Notes: generated by a model not told the origin, from the letters alone. Numbered from the stretch's first letter, positions 37,003-47,875 are shown. The stretch: 64,000 nt of DNA from Leptospiraceae bacterium (GCA_026005135.1 BPKM01000003.1:310001-374000); one strand, 5' to 3'. A program made the numbers and translations.

Positions 37003-38100
37003 GATTAAAAGAGAGATGGCGATATGAGGATTATATAAAATTAGAAGATGATAAGAGATATGAGTTAATAGAAGGGGAGTTATTAATGTCACCAGCACCA
37101 AATACAAAACATCAGAGAATTATATTTAATTTATTATATATTTTAGCTGAGGGGTTGAAATCAAAAAAAATAAATGGTCAAGTCTATACAGCACCGATAG
37201 ATGTAGTATTTAGGGAAGATATAGTATTACAACCAGATATAGTATATATAACAGAGGAGAGGAAAGATATAATAAAAGAAAGGGGTATATTTGGAATACC
37301 AGATTTAGTAATAGAGGTAATAAGTCCTGGAAGTGAGAAGAGGGATATAGTAGATAAGAAAAGGATATACGAAGAAAGTAAGGTAAAAGAATATTGGATA
37401 GTATTTCCGAATGAGGAATTTATAGAGGTATTGGAATATGATGAGAAGGGGAATAGATATAAAGAGATAGGTGTATATAATAAGGAGAAGGAATTAGAGA
37501 GTAAAGTGATAAAAGGTTTAAAGATAAAAGTAAAAGAGGTATTTGAATTATGAGATTAAAAGAGAGATGGCGATATGAGGATTATGTAAAATTAGAAGAT
37601 GATAAGAGATATGAGTTAATAGAAGGGGAGTTATTAATGTCACCAGCACCAAATACAAAACATCAGAGAGTTGTAGCTAAACTATGGAAAAAAATTGATA
37701 ATTATTTAGAAAAAAAGAAAAAAAAAGACGCGGTATTTTTATCACCGATAGATGTAGTATTTAGGGAAGATATAGTATTACAACCAGATATAGTATATAT
37801 AACAGAGGAGAGGAAAGATATAATAAAAGAAAGGGGTATATTTGGAATACCAGATTTAATAATAGAGGTAATAAGTCCTGGAAGTGAGAAGAGGGATATA
37901 GTAGATAAGAAAAGGATATACGAAGAAAATAAGGTAAAAGAATATTGGATAGTATTTCCGAATGAGGAATTTATAGAGGTATTGGAATATGATGAGAAGG
38001 GAAATAGATATAAAGAGATAGGTGTATATAATAAGGAGAAGGAATTAGAGAGTAAAGTGATAAAAGGTTTAAAGATAAAAGTAAAAGAGGTATTTGATAA
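36603..38100 (+). repeat. Three near-identical 3' segments of the Uma2 genes
   Basis: The stretch from accgatagatgtagtattt to the end of each gene, about 350-360 bp, is nearly identical at nucleotide level at 36641-36998, 37193-37549 and 37745-38096. Only the short central block before it differs between copies. Silent-site identity shows recent duplication or ongoing gene conversion. Confidence 0.9.
36999..37553 (+). CDS. Uma2-family putative PD-(D/E)XK nuclease, copy 2
   Basis: 184 residues, same fold markers as copy 1. The first 45 residues match copy 3 (MRLKERWRYEDY-KLEDDKRYELIEGELL). Residues 46-65 (FNLLYILAEGLKSKKINGQVYTAP) are unique to this copy. From DVVFREDIVLQPD onward it is identical to copy 1 at protein level apart from the last residue. 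ATGA overlaps at both ends bind the three genes into one translational unit. Confidence 0.92.
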   Translation: MRLKERWRYEDYIKLEDDKRYELIEGELLMSPAPNTKHQRIIFNLLYILAEGLKSKKINGQVYTAPIDVVFREDIVLQPDIVYITEERKDIIKERGIFGIPDLVIEVISPGSEKRDIVDKKRIYEESKVKEYWIVFPNEEFIEVLEYDEKGNRYKEIGVYNKEKELESKVIKGLKIKVKEVFEL

Positions 38101-38104
38101 TTAA
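37550..38104 (+). CDS. Uma2-family putative PD-(D/E)XK nuclease, copy 3
   Basis: 184 residues. The variable block is AKLWKKIDNYLEKKKKKDAVFLSP. The C-terminal two-thirds match the other copies except for a few changes (LIIEV, YEENK). It ends with DN instead of EL or EI, and its stop overlaps by 4 bp the end of the convergent hydrolase gene. All catalytic positions are kept, so none of the three copies is a pseudogene. Confidence 0.92.
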   Translation: MRLKERWRYEDYVKLEDDKRYELIEGELLMSPAPNTKHQRVVAKLWKKIDNYLEKKKKKDAVFLSPIDVVFREDIVLQPDIVYITEERKDIIKERGIFGIPDLIIEVISPGSEKRDIVDKKRIYEENKVKEYWIVFPNEEFIEVLEYDEKGNRYKEIGVYNKEKELESKVIKGLKIKVKEVFDN

Positions 38105-38835
38105 GTTTTTAAAAATTGATCAATTTTTTTTGCTAAAATATCTGGATATAAACTGAATAAAATATGACTTCCTTTTTTAAATATAAGATTAGGTCTTCTA
38201 TTTGTACTAATTTTGTTGAAAGAAATTAACGGATCAGATGTACCATGAATAACATAAATATTTTTATTATATAATATAGTTTTATTAATACCTTTCCAAT
38301 TATATATCCATTTAGGAGCCTCAAAAAAGACATTAGTAGGAAATTCTTCAAACATTTTGCTAAATTGATAAACAAATTTAATATTATATCGATAAATTCG
38401 ATAAGAATAAGCAATAAAATATTGTATCATTTTTCTTAGTATTACAGGAATTCTATATATAAAATAAGCTAATATTTTTGCTAGTAGTGTTAAGCCTTTA
38501 CCATTGAAAGCAGTAGAAAGTAATATAATTTTTTTTGCTTTGATAAGCTGTTTTTCTAATAATATTTGTAAAATCATTCCTCCCATTGAACATCCAATTA
38601 CAATATCATATTTTTGTTTTAATTTTGAATCATTTTTTTGAACTAAAAAGTCAGTATATTCTTCTAATGTTTTGATTTCATAAGGTTTTACATCATAAAA
38701 TTTAATGAAGGTATTTCTAATATTATTATTATAAATTTTATTTAATTCTTTGATTAGAGGTATATACATTATTTCATTAGCTCCTAAGCCTGGAATCCAT
38801 AGTATATCAATTATTTTATATGTAGAATTTATCAT
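38101..38835 (-). CDS. Alpha/beta-hydrolase fold protein
   Basis: 244 residues. Strand-turn motif ILWIPGLGANE, nucleophile elbow GCSMGGM (Ser near 84), Asp in VIHGTSDPLI and His in FKKGSHILF near the C-terminus give a full Ser-Asp-His triad. It is cytosolic, an esterase or lipase-like enzyme of unknown substrate. It is convergent with the Uma2 cluster and 24 bp downstream of carB on the same strand, so it may be read from the carB transcript. Confidence 0.85.
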   Translation of the reverse strand: MINSTYKIIDILWIPGLGANEIMYIPLIKELNKIYNNNIRNTFIKFYDVKPYEIKTLEEYTDFLVQKNDSKLKQKYDIVIGCSMGGMILQILLEKQLIKAKKIILLSTAFNGKGLTLLAKILAYFIYRIPVILRKMIQYFIAYSYRIYRYNIKFVYQFSKMFEEFPTNVFFEAPKWIYNWKGINKTILYNKNIYVIHGTSDPLISFNKISTNRRPNLIFKKGSHILFSLYPDILAKKIDQFLKT

Positions 38836-38859
38836 TTATATTTTAATAATAGAATGGTT

Positions 38860-41800
38860 TTATAAATGAATTTCTTGTAAAGAATGTACACTAAATTCCA
38901 TTTTATTAAAACTTTTTAATCCATTAATAAATGCTTTACTACCATTTAACGTTGTTATACATAATATTTTGGAACGAATAGCTTTTCTTCGTATTTCAAA
39001 AGAATCATCTCTTGTCTGTCTGGAATGAGGTATATTAATGATTAATTTGATTTTATTTTCTTCTATAAGATCCAGAGCTGTTGGATGTTTATTATCTTTT
39101 AGTTTATATAAAAGTTCAACAGGTATGTTGTATTTTTCAATTGTTTTCTTTGTTCCTTCTGTAGCATATAATTTATAGCCTAATTGATGTAAGATTTTAA
39201 CTTCTTCGATTAAATATGGTTTAGCTTCATCACTTATACTAATAAAAACTCCACTTCCTTTAGGTGGTATTTTTTCTCCTGATGCGATAATTGCTTTTAA
39301 ATACGCTTCTTCATAAGTTTTAGCAATTCCCATAACTTCACCCGTAGACTTCATTTCTGGACCTAAGATTATATCTGTATTTGAAAATCTATTAAATGGT
39401 AATACAACTTCTTTAGCTGCATAATATTCTTTTTGAATTTTATAGTTTTTTAATAAATCTTTTAATTTACGCCCCATCATAATTTTTGTTGCCAATTTTG
39501 CTAGTGGAACACCTATTGCTTTTGATACAAAAGGCACAGTTCTACTAGCTCTTGGATTTACTTCCAGTACATATAAAGTATCATTTTGAATGGCATATTG
39601 AATATTAATAAGTCCTTTTACATTTAGTTCTTTAGCAAGTAATGTTGTAGCATAAATAATTTCCTTTTTCTTTTCTTCTGAAATAGAAACAGGTGGAATA
39701 ATACATGCGGAATCTCCAGAGTGAACACCAGCTTCTTCTATATGTTCCATAATGCCTGCAACAAAAACTTCTTCTCCATCAGAAATAGCATCTACATCTA
39801 ACTCAATTGCGTGATCTAAAAATTTATCTATGAGTATGGGATGTTCTGGATTAACAGTTACTGCTTCTTCCATATAAGATTTTAACTGTTCTTCATCATA
39901 AACAATAGACATGGCTCTTCCACCAAGAACATAACTTGGTCTTACAAGACAGGGATATCCAATTTGTTCTGCAATCATAAAAGCTTCTTCTATATCATAG
40001 GCAATACCATTATCTGGTTGATTTAAATTTAATTTTTTGATTAATTTACTAAATTCATCACGATCTTCTGCTTTATGGATTTCTTCAGGTTGTGTTCCTA
40101 ATATAGTAAAACCAGCTTGTTTTAAAGGCTTTGCTAATTTTAAAGGTGTTTGACCACCAAATTGAACAATAATCCCATCTGGCTTAATTGTTTCGCAAAT
40201 ATGAATTATATCTTCTTCTGTAAGGGGTTCAAAAAATAATGTATCCGAAGTATCATAATCTGTGGACACAGTTTCGGGGTTAGAATTTACCATAATTGAT
40301 TTTATATTCATTTCTTTTAAAGCAAAAGAAGCATGACAACAACAATAATCAAATTCAACACCCTGTCCAATTCTATTAGGACCACCACCAATAATCATTA
40401 CTTTTGATTCTTTATATTCTTCTACTTCATTTAATTCTTCGTAACTAGAATATAAATAAGGTGTTTTTGCTTCGAATTCTCCTCCACAAGTATCTATTCT
40501 TCTATATACTGGTTTTATTTTATTTTTATTTCTAATGGATTTGATATTTTCTTCTTCCTTTTTTAAAAGATTTAAAATTTCTCTACTTTTTTGTGCTTTT
40601 GTAAGATTCTGATTTGGAATAATTTCTTCTATGATATTTTTTAATTTAATAAATGCTAATTGCCTATCAGAATATCCTTTTTCTTTAAATTCTTTTATAA
40701 TTTCTGCTGTATAGTTATTCTGTATAAGATATTTTTGTAATTCTAATTCTTCTTCTACTAATTCATCAAATTGATATAAAAACCATCGATCAATTTTACT
40801 TAATTCATAAATTTTTTCAATAGGAAAAAAAACTCTACCTCTTTTATGCATTTCAATACCAATTTTTATATCAAAAATACGATCTGGATTTGGCTTGGAT
40901 AAACTTTCTGTTAAATAATTTTCTAAGGTATTATTTTTTAAGTGCTCATGAATTTTAAATAATTCTTCTAAATAGCCATCGCTTCCAAAACCATATCTAC
41001 CTATTTCTAAAGAGCGACAGGCTTTCTGAAAAGATTCTATAAAAGTTCTTCCAATAGCCATGGTTTCTCCAACGGATTTCATCATACTGCCTAAGATTTT
41101 AGGTGTACCAGGAAATTTTTCAAATGCAAAACGAGGAATTTTTGTAACTACATAATCAATAGTAGGTTCAAAACTTGCAGGTGTAACCTTAGTTATATCA
41201 TTAGGAATTTCATCAAGTGTATAACCAACGGCTAATAATGCTGCAATTTTAGCAATAGGAAAACCAGTAGCTTTACTTGCCAGAGCAGAAGATCGAGAAA
41301 CTCTTGGATTCATTTCAATAACGACCATATCGCCATTTTGCGGATTTACTGCAAATTGAACATTAGAACCTCCTGTTTCTACACCAATTTCTCTTATTAT
41401 TGCAATAGCTGCATCTCTCATTTTCTGATATTGTTCATCAGATAATGTTTGTTGAGGGGCAACCGTTATAGAATCTCCTGTATGAACACCCATTGGATCT
41501 AAATTTTCAATACTACAAATAATAACAACATTGTCTTTCATATCTCTCATTACTTCTAATTCATATTCTTTCCAGCCTAATATACTTTGTTCTACTAAAA
41601 TTTGATGTGTTGGAGATTCATTTAATCCATCTTTACATATTTCTAAAAATTCTTCTTCTGTAAAAGCTATACCTCCACCTGTTCCTCCTAAGGTAAAAGA
41701 TGGTCTGATAATTAAAGGAAGCCCTAATCGTTTTTTAAATTCTATTGCTTCTTCTAAGGATTCGCATAATTGGGATTCTGGGACTTTTAAACCAATTTTT

Positions 41801-42210
41801 CTCATTGCTTCTTTAAATCGTGCTCTACTTTCTGCTTTATCGATAGCATCTGCATTCGCACCTATTAATTTGATTCCTCTTTTCTGGATTTCTCCTTTTT
41901 TCCATAAATCCATTACGAGATTTAAAGCTGTTTGACCTCCAACAGTGGGTAAGATTGCATCTGGTTTTTCTTTATCAATAATCTTTAATAAAATTTCTGT
42001 TGTCATTGGTTCAATATAAGTAACATCAGCTACATCTGGATCTGTCATAATAGTAGCTGGATTAGAGTTTAAAAGAATTGTTTTATATCCTTCTTTACGC
42101 AAAACTTTACATGCTTGGTTTCCACTATAATCAAATTCAACTGCTTGCCCAATAACGATAGGACCACTTCCAGGAATTAAAATACTTTTAATATCGGTAC
42201 GCTTAGGCAT
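38860..42210 (-). CDS. carB: Carbamoyl-phosphate synthase large subunit
   Basis: 1116 residues, normal to slightly long for CarB. Two homologous ATP-grasp halves: the first begins [30 protein letters not shown], the second [25 protein letters not shown] (about 600). The C-terminal MGS-like allosteric domain ([24 protein letters not shown]) is present. It makes carbamoyl phosphate for pyrimidine and arginine synthesis with CarA, which is not in this window. The ATG at 42210 lacks a strong RBS. Confidence 0.98.
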   Translation of the reverse strand: MPKRTDIKSILIPGSGPIVIGQAVEFDYSGNQACKVLRKEGYKTILLNSNPATIMTDPDVADVTYIEPMTTEILLKIIDKEKPDAILPTVGGQTALNLVMDLWKKGEIQKRGIKLIGANADAIDKAESRARFKEAMRKIGLKVPESQLCESLEEAIEFKKRLGLPLIIRPSFTLGGTGGGIAFTEEEFLEICKDGLNESPTHQILVEQSILGWKEYELEVMRDMKDNVVIICSIENLDPMGVHTGDSITVAPQQTLSDEQYQKMRDAAIAIIREIGVETGGSNVQFAVNPQNGDMVVIEMNPRVSRSSALASKATGFPIAKIAALLAVGYTLDEIPNDITKVTPASFEPTIDYVVTKIPRFAFEKFPGTPKILGSMMKSVGETMAIGRTFIESFQKACRSLEIGRYGFGSDGYLEELFKIHEHLKNNTLENYLTESLSKPNPDRIFDIKIGIEMHKRGRVFFPIEKIYELSKIDRWFLYQFDELVEEELELQKYLIQNNYTAEIIKEFKEKGYSDRQLAFIKLKNIIEEIIPNQNLTKAQKSREILNLLKKEEENIKSIRNKNKIKPVYRRIDTCGGEFEAKTPYLYSSYEELNEVEEYKESKVMIIGGGPNRIGQGVEFDYCCCHASFALKEMNIKSIMVNSNPETVSTDYDTSDTLFFEPLTEEDIIHICETIKPDGIIVQFGGQTPLKLAKPLKQAGFTILGTQPEEIHKAEDRDEFSKLIKKLNLNQPDNGIAYDIEEAFMIAEQIGYPCLVRPSYVLGGRAMSIVYDEEQLKSYMEEAVTVNPEHPILIDKFLDHAIELDVDAISDGEEVFVAGIMEHIEEAGVHSGDSACIIPPVSISEEKKKEIIYATTLLAKELNVKGLINIQYAIQNDTLYVLEVNPRASRTVPFVSKAIGVPLAKLATKIMMGRKLKDLLKNYKIQKEYYAAKEVVLPFNRFSNTDIILGPEMKSTGEVMGIAKTYEEAYLKAIIASGEKIPPKGSGVFISISDEAKPYLIEEVKILHQLGYKLYATEGTKKTIEKYNIPVELLYKLKDNKHPTALDLIEENKIKLIINIPHSRQTRDDSFEIRRKAIRSKILCITTLNGSKAFINGLKSFNKMEFSVHSLQEIHL

Positions 42211-42343
42211 AGGGACATTTTTTTTGCTTCTTATTATTAGTCTACTGGTTAGTATTAAAAGTTGTCCTATAAAATTAATATAATAGGTTTATTTTATTTA
42301 AAAATTACTTTTATATATTAACATCAAAATTTTTTTTGTAATT

Positions 42344-43606
42344 ATGAATTGGTCAAGTTTATTAGGAATGTTTATTTTATTATTTTTTGCCTGGTTAATT
42401 TCGGAAAATAAAAGGAATCAGAATTTTCGTTTAATTATTGGAGTAATTATCTTAGAATTTTTAATTGGTTATTTCTTATTTCGATTAAATTGGGGAATTT
42501 CATTATTTGAATCCATAAATCATATCGTTATTAAGTTAGCTGACATAGCTAATGAAGGTTCCCGTTTTCTATTTGGACCTTTATCAATTTCTCCTGGTCA
42601 GAAAGGTTCTTTGGGATTTATATTATTTTTTCAGGCATTACCTACAATTGTGTTTTTTTCTGCTTTAATTTCGATTTTATATTATTATAAAATTATGAAT
42701 ATACTTATTGAAACATTTGCCTTTATTTTTAATAAATTATTTCGAATTTCTGGTGCAGAATCCTTGGTCGCAGCGAGTAATATTTTTGTGGGAATTGAAT
42801 CCATTCTTACAGTTAGACCTTTAATTTCTCAAATGACACGATCCGAACTTCATACCATATTAACTGCTGGACTTGCAACAGTTGCTTCTAATGTTATGGC
42901 TGTGTATATCTTTACTTTACAAAATGTTTTTCCGCAAATAGCAGGGCATCTTGTTACTGCTTCTATTTTATCTGCTCCTGCTGCTATTATGTTTTCTAAG
43001 ATAATTGTTCCGGAAACAAATCAACCTTTAACGCTTGGAATACATGTGAAAGTTGAATATCAAAAAGAAAATTCTTTAATAGAAGCAATCATAAATGGTT
43101 CTAATTCTGGTTTAAAATTAATATTTGGTATTGTTGCATTACTTTTATCTGTTATAGGTTTAGTTGCTTTACTGGATCAGATTTTAATTGCGATAACTTC
43201 TTATTTTGGTAACGAAGTTTCATTAAAAGTATTATTAGGATATTTATTTTATCCTTTTGTCTGGGGATTAGGAATTCCAGAAAAAGATATTTTTAATGTT
43301 GCCACAATTATTGGAGAAAGAATGATTTTAACAGAAGTATATTCATATCAACGATTAGCAGAGTTATTGCAAAATCAACAAATAGATTTAAAGAGTGCTG
43401 TTATTGCATCTTATGTCTTATGTGGTTTTACACATTTTGCTTCTTTAGCAATATTTACAGGTGGTATTCAAGCATTAGTTCCAGAAAGAACAAGGACCTT
43501 AGCCAGTATCTCTTTAAAAGCTTTAATTGCTGCAACCTTAGCAGATTTATATACAGGAGCTATTGCTGGATTTTTTTATTCTGGAACAAGTTATTTAATT
43601 AAATAA
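42344..43606 (+). CDS. Concentrative nucleoside transporter (NupC family)
   Basis: 420 residues with about ten membrane helices. CNT hallmarks are present: GSLGFILFFQALPTIVFFSALISILYY, ISGAESLVAASNIFVGIESILTVRP, and the C-terminal CGFTHFASLAIFTGGIQALVPERT. It moves nucleosides inward with H+ or Na+ across the inner membrane. Transcribed divergently from carB, it may feed pyrimidine salvage. It overlaps the convergent SLC13 transporter gene by 16 bp. Confidence 0.93.
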   Translation: MNWSSLLGMFILLFFAWLISENKRNQNFRLIIGVIILEFLIGYFLFRLNWGISLFESINHIVIKLADIANEGSRFLFGPLSISPGQKGSLGFILFFQALPTIVFFSALISILYYYKIMNILIETFAFIFNKLFRISGAESLVAASNIFVGIESILTVRPLISQMTRSELHTILTAGLATVASNVMAVYIFTLQNVFPQIAGHLVTASILSAPAAIMFSKIIVPETNQPLTLGIHVKVEYQKENSLIEAIINGSNSGLKLIFGIVALLLSVIGLVALLDQILIAITSYFGNEVSLKVLLGYLFYPFVWGLGIPEKDIFNVATIIGERMILTEVYSYQRLAELLQNQQIDLKSAVIASYVLCGFTHFASLAIFTGGIQALVPERTRTLASISLKALIAATLADLYTGAIAGFFYSGTSYLIK

Positions 43607-45078
43607 TATAAAACCATAATAAAAAGTGTAATTAAAAAAGAAAAAATGATATTTAATAAGAAACCTGTTTTTGCCATTTGTTTTATTGTTATTTTTTCTG
43701 TGCTAAAAATTATTGCATTAGGTGGTGTTGCTATTGGTAACATGAATGCACAACTTGCAGATAAAGGAATTGTTAATAAAAGAATATAACTATTTTGGAA
43801 GTTTTGTTCTACTATCGCGGATATAATAGGTAAAAATGTGGCTGTTGTAGCAGTATTACTGGTAATTTCTGTAAAAAATATAATAAAAAACGAAATAGTA
43901 TAAATAATCAAAAAAAGTAAAATAAAATCTGGTATAGAACTTTGCATATTTTTAAACCATAATGAATGTTTTGCAATATACTTTGAAACTCCTTTTTCCT
44001 GTATTAATTTTGCTAATGCCAATCCTCCACCAAATAAAATTAAAATTCCCCATATTTGCTTCATCTCTTGTATATCTTTCCATTCCATTAAGAATTTTCC
44101 TTTAAATATATCTGTTGGTATAAAAAACAATACAATAGCCATTAACATTGCTATTAGTGAATCATTAAAATATGGTAATATTTTACTAATTAATGGTTGT
44201 AATAGCCATAAAAAAATTGTAATTAAGAAAACAATTAAAACAAGTTTTTCTTCTGTTTTCCATGGTTTATTTTGATCAAAATGAATTCGATTAAGAGAAA
44301 TTTTCGGTATATTAATTTTAAAAATATATTTTTCTATAATGATATAAATTATAAATAATATAAAAATAATAACTGGGATTCCAATTAATGCCCATTGTAT
44401 AAATGATATGTTAATATTATATTTTTCTTTTATAAAACCTACATATAAAGTATTAGGTGGTGTTCCGATAATTGTTGCCATACCACCAATATTACAACCA
44501 TAGGCTGTTAAAAGTAATAAAAGTATTTCGAATTTATCAATTTCTTTTTTTACGGAATTTAGGTTTTTCTCAGATTCTAAGATATTGATAACTGTTTGAA
44601 TAATAGGAATTAACATTAAAGCAGTGGCAGTATTACTAATCCACATACTTAATATAGCAGCAGTAATAAAAATACCTAACCCAATAAATCTAAAAGGAAA
44701 AAAACTTAATATTTTATAAGAAATTCTTTCATGAAGGTTATATTTTTCAATTGCTTTTGCAATAATAAAACCACCAAAAAATAAGAAAATGATTGGATGA
44801 GAATAATTTATAGAAACATTTTTTAATGGCATTAACTCTAGCAAAGGTATTAAAACTAATGGTAATAAAGCTGTAACATAGATAGGTATAACTTCTGTTA
44901 TCCAGAATAAAACCATTAAAATTATTATACCAATGCTTTTCCATATTTCAATTTCTATAAAGGTTAATTGAGAAGGAAGAAAAAAAAATAAAATTATAAT
45001 GGGAGCAGAAAAATAACCAATTATTTTTGGAATAGTTAAATTTATGATATTTGATAATATATTTTTTTTAACTTTCAT
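43591..45078 (-). CDS. SLC13/DASS-family anion transporter
   Basis: 495 residues and about twelve membrane helices. The two duplicated substrate/Na+ signatures are ISNTATALMLIPI...GGMATIIGTPPNTLYVGF and EITSNTATTATFLPI...CAFMLPIATPPNAIIFS, diagnostic of Na+/dicarboxylate-sulfate symporters. Likely substrates are C4-dicarboxylates; phosphate or sulfate cannot be excluded. Its start overlaps the ligA 3' end by 11 bp, implying cotranscription. Confidence 0.93.
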   Translation of the reverse strand: MKVKKNILSNIINLTIPKIIGYFSAPIIILFFFLPSQLTFIEIEIWKSIGIIILMVLFWITEVIPIYVTALLPLVLIPLLELMPLKNVSINYSHPIIFLFFGGFIIAKAIEKYNLHERISYKILSFFPFRFIGLGIFITAAILSMWISNTATALMLIPIIQTVINILESEKNLNSVKKEIDKFEILLLLLTAYGCNIGGMATIIGTPPNTLYVGFIKEKYNINISFIQWALIGIPVIIFILFIIYIIIEKYIFKINIPKISLNRIHFDQNKPWKTEEKLVLIVFLITIFLWLLQPLISKILPYFNDSLIAMLMAIVLFFIPTDIFKGKFLMEWKDIQEMKQIWGILILFGGGLALAKLIQEKGVSKYIAKHSLWFKNMQSSIPDFILLFLIIYTISFFIIFFTEITSNTATTATFLPIISAIVEQNFQNSYILLLTIPLSASCAFMLPIATPPNAIIFSTEKITIKQMAKTGFLLNIIFSFLITLFIMVLYYLIK

Positions 45079-47134
45079 TTAATAATTTTATAAATTCTTC
45101 TTCAGTTACTATTTTAATATTTAATTTCTTAGCTTTTTCTAATTTACTTCCTGGATTTTCTCCTACAAGTAAATGAGTAGTTTTAGAGGTAACAGTAGAA
45201 CTTGTTTTTCCTCCTCTTTTAATTACTTCTTCTAATGCTTTTTCTCTCGGTTTAAAATGGGTTAATGTGCCTGTTACACACCATACTTGATCTTTAAAAA
45301 TGGGTTTAACATTAGAATCAATTTTTATTTCTTTTTGTTCAAATTGTAAACCATATTGCTTTAATTTATTGATTCTTTCCAATATTTTGGGATCTTTAAA
45401 TTGTGTTATAATAGCATCGGCGATTTCTTCTCCGATACCTTTTATAGATAAAAGTTTTTGTTTAGCATCTTTTTGATTTACAAGTTCAATAATTTTATCA
45501 ATAGAATTGTATCCATTTTGAATTAATAAATCAGTAACATTAAATCCAATTTCTTTTAAACCTAAGGAAGGTAATACAATTCTAAATTCTTTTTGTTTGG
45601 ATTTTTCTATTCCATTTAATATGATTTGTACTGATTTTTCTCCAAAATTTTCTAATTTTACTAATTCATTTTTATACTTAGGAAGTTCATAAATATCTTC
45701 TATATATCTTATAAACCCTTTATTAAAAAGCGTTCTAATGGTTTTTTCTCCTAAACCATCAATATCCATTTGTTTTCTTCCACAAAAGAAAATTAAAGAT
45801 TGAATTAAACGTTCATCACATTCTGGATTAGGACAAAACCAATCTACACTATCTTTGTCTTTTACTAATTTTGTATTACAACTTGGACATTTATCAGGAA
45901 ATTTATATTCAGGACCATCACCAGGATCGATTACTTCTTCTACTGCTGGTATAATATCTCCTCTTTTACTGATTAAAACCTCTGCTCCTATACGAATACC
46001 AAGTTTTTTTATATAATCTTCATTATGTAAGGTTGCATAAGAGACAGTAGTACCAGCTAATTTAACTGGTTCTAATTTAGCACGAGGAGTTATTCTTCCT
46101 GTTCTTCCAACGAATGTTTCTATATCGATAATACGTGTTCTTGCAAGATCAGGTTCAAATTTAAAAGCTACTGCCCAGCGAGGAGAATTAGCAGTATATC
46201 CTAATTTTTCTCTCAATTTTCTATCATTTACTTTTATTACAAGACCATCAACTGGAATATCTAAATTTTTTTCTTTATCTTTGAATTTTTCTATGGTTGT
46301 TTCTAATTGATTTATATTACAAACAACATTATCTTCAAATACTGGTAAACCTAAATATTCTAAATATTTTAAAACTTCAGAATCATATTTAAATTCTTTG
46401 TTTTCTAAATATCCATCAAAAGCAACCCATCTTAATGGTCTTTTAGCAACTTCTTTAGATTTTTTATGTTTTAAAGAACCACTTGTTAAATTTCTTGGAT
46501 TTGCATATATACTTCCAAATTCTTCATTAAATCTTTCAAAATCAGTATAAGTCATATAAGCTTCGCCACGAACAATTAAGTTAATCTTTTCTTTTAAATT
46601 TAAGGGGATACTTCGAATAGTTTTTGCATTAGGTGTTACATCATCACCAATATTTCCGGTACCTCGTGTTACTCCATGTTTTAAAATTCCATCCTCGTAA
46701 TAAAGAACAAGGGTTGCACCGTCAACTTTCCATTCCACTATAAATGATTCTGCTCCTGTTTTTTTAGCCCAATCCAGAACCTCTTTTATTGTATAAGTAT
46801 TAGTTAAGGATAAAACTGGTATTTTATGTTGGAATTTAGGAAATTCTTGTTCTAAATCCGAACCGACTAAATGAGTAGGAGAATCTGGTAGAGCAAATTC
46901 TGGATACTGTTTTTCTAATTCTTCTAATTCTTTTAATTTATCGTCAAAGGTTTTATCAGAAATAATTGGTTGATTTTTTATATAATATAAATATTGATGA
47001 AATTTTAAAAATTCTGTTAATTTTTTTATATATTCTTTTATTTCTTCAGGTGTATTGGATTTTGGTTTTTCTGGTGGAGTTTTATATAATTGATAAAATA
47101 AATCCTCTTCTATAATAGTTTGATTTTTTTTCAT
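45068..47134 (-). CDS. ligA: NAD-dependent DNA ligase
   Basis: 688 residues. Domain Ia (YYIKNQPIISDKTFDDKLKELEELEKQYP), the adenylation site VEWKVDGATL with Lys near 136, OB fold, Cys4 zinc finger (CPSCNTKL...CPNPECDERL), helix-hairpin-helix repeats (IDGLGEKTIRTLF, IKGIGEEIADAI) and a C-terminal BRCT domain (QVWCVTGTLTHFKPREKALEEVIKRGGKTSSTVTSKTTHLLVG). All domains are complete. It seals nicks during replication and repair. It lies between a Fur-family regulator and the SLC13 gene. Confidence 0.98.
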   Translation of the reverse strand: MKKNQTIIEEDLFYQLYKTPPEKPKSNTPEEIKEYIKKLTEFLKFHQYLYYIKNQPIISDKTFDDKLKELEELEKQYPEFALPDSPTHLVGSDLEQEFPKFQHKIPVLSLTNTYTIKEVLDWAKKTGAESFIVEWKVDGATLVLYYEDGILKHGVTRGTGNIGDDVTPNAKTIRSIPLNLKEKINLIVRGEAYMTYTDFERFNEEFGSIYANPRNLTSGSLKHKKSKEVAKRPLRWVAFDGYLENKEFKYDSEVLKYLEYLGLPVFEDNVVCNINQLETTIEKFKDKEKNLDIPVDGLVIKVNDRKLREKLGYTANSPRWAVAFKFEPDLARTRIIDIETFVGRTGRITPRAKLEPVKLAGTTVSYATLHNEDYIKKLGIRIGAEVLISKRGDIIPAVEEVIDPGDGPEYKFPDKCPSCNTKLVKDKDSVDWFCPNPECDERLIQSLIFFCGRKQMDIDGLGEKTIRTLFNKGFIRYIEDIYELPKYKNELVKLENFGEKSVQIILNGIEKSKQKEFRIVLPSLGLKEIGFNVTDLLIQNGYNSIDKIIELVNQKDAKQKLLSIKGIGEEIADAIITQFKDPKILERINKLKQYGLQFEQKEIKIDSNVKPIFKDQVWCVTGTLTHFKPREKALEEVIKRGGKTSSTVTSKTTHLLVGENPGSKLEKAKKLNIKIVTEEEFIKLLNES

Positions 47135-47180
47135 ATTACCATTCCCTGTTTTATTAAAAGCCAGTAAAAGTTTGTAAAAT

Positions 47181-47678
47181 TCAATTTAATTTATCGGATT
47201 GTTTTTGTTTTTCACAAAATCCTTTTTCTTTTAGTAGTTTGCATTTTCCGTATAAATTTAGGGAATGATCTTTTAATTCATAATTGAATTTATTGGCAAT
47301 TTCTATCTGGATTTTTTCAATATTTGGATTATAAAATTCTTCAATTATACCACAATCTAAGCAAACAATATGATCATGATGTTCTTGTGAGGAGGGAGAA
47401 AATTCATAATATTTAGAATTTTTACCAAAATCATGTTCTATTAATTGTCCACTTTCTACTAAAAGAGAAACAGTTCGATAAATTGTGGCTCTCGATATTT
47501 CATCTCGTTTATCTTTTAAAATTTCTGTTAAATCTTCTACTGTAAAATGTTCTCCAATGGAAAAAATCTTTTCTGCAACAAGAAGTCTCTGAGAAGTAAT
47601 TTTTAAGTTCTTCTTTTTTAAAAATTCAGAAAATTTAGAAAGTTCTTTATGTATATCAAATGAATTATTTTCCTTCAT
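47181..47678 (-). CDS. Fur-family metal/peroxide-responsive repressor
   Basis: 165 residues. The N-terminal winged helix (KKNLKITSQRLLVAEKIFSIGEHFTVEDL, SRATIYRTVSLLVESG) is followed by the dimerisation and metal domain SSQEHHDHIVCLDCGIIEEF with the HHDH and CxxC ligands. The second Cys pair is spaced irregularly (GKCKLLKEKGFC). It could be Fur, PerR or Zur; the sequence does not decide. A palindrome 20 bp upstream suggests autoregulation. Confidence 0.93.
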   Translation of the reverse strand: MKENNSFDIHKELSKFSEFLKKKNLKITSQRLLVAEKIFSIGEHFTVEDLTEILKDKRDEISRATIYRTVSLLVESGQLIEHDFGKNSKYYEFSPSSQEHHDHIVCLDCGIIEEFYNPNIEKIQIEIANKFNYELKDHSLNLYGKCKLLKEKGFCEKQKQSDKLN

Positions 47679-47697
47679 TAATTTTAATTTATATATT

Positions 47698-47712
47698 TTA
47701 CAATTTTTGTAA
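47698..47712. promoter_or_regulatory. Candidate operator of the Fur-family gene
   Basis: ttacaatttttgtaa is a perfect 6-3-6 palindrome 20 bp upstream of the start codon, in the promoter. The spacing resembles the inverted repeats bound by Fur/PerR proteins. Confidence 0.5.
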
Positions 47713-47744
47713 AGTACAATTTTAAGTATTAAATTTGGGTAGAA

Positions 47745-47753
47745 TTAATTTTT
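47745..47753. repeat. 9-bp direct repeat, left of cassette B
   Basis: ttaattttt, identical to 48439-48447 on the other side of the cassette. Because it is AT-rich, chance similarity is more likely than for cassette A. Confidence 0.65.
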
Positions 47754-47875
47754 GAAAGCGATCAAAGAACGCCGTATAATTTATAGTTTCTATTAATTTT
47801 GCTTCTAAATTGTTATTTTATAAAAAATTTGATTTTCTTATATTTTTTTAGTAAGATCTTTAATAAAAATTAGAC

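Noticed and set aside
42211..42343. Riboswitch or regulatory RNA between carB and the transporter gene
   Set aside because: No conserved fold or hairpin could be seen in this 133-bp AT-rich gap.
43420..43602. Small plus-strand frame inside the nucleoside transporter gene
   Set aside because: Shadow frame of the NupC-family coding sequence with no start signals.
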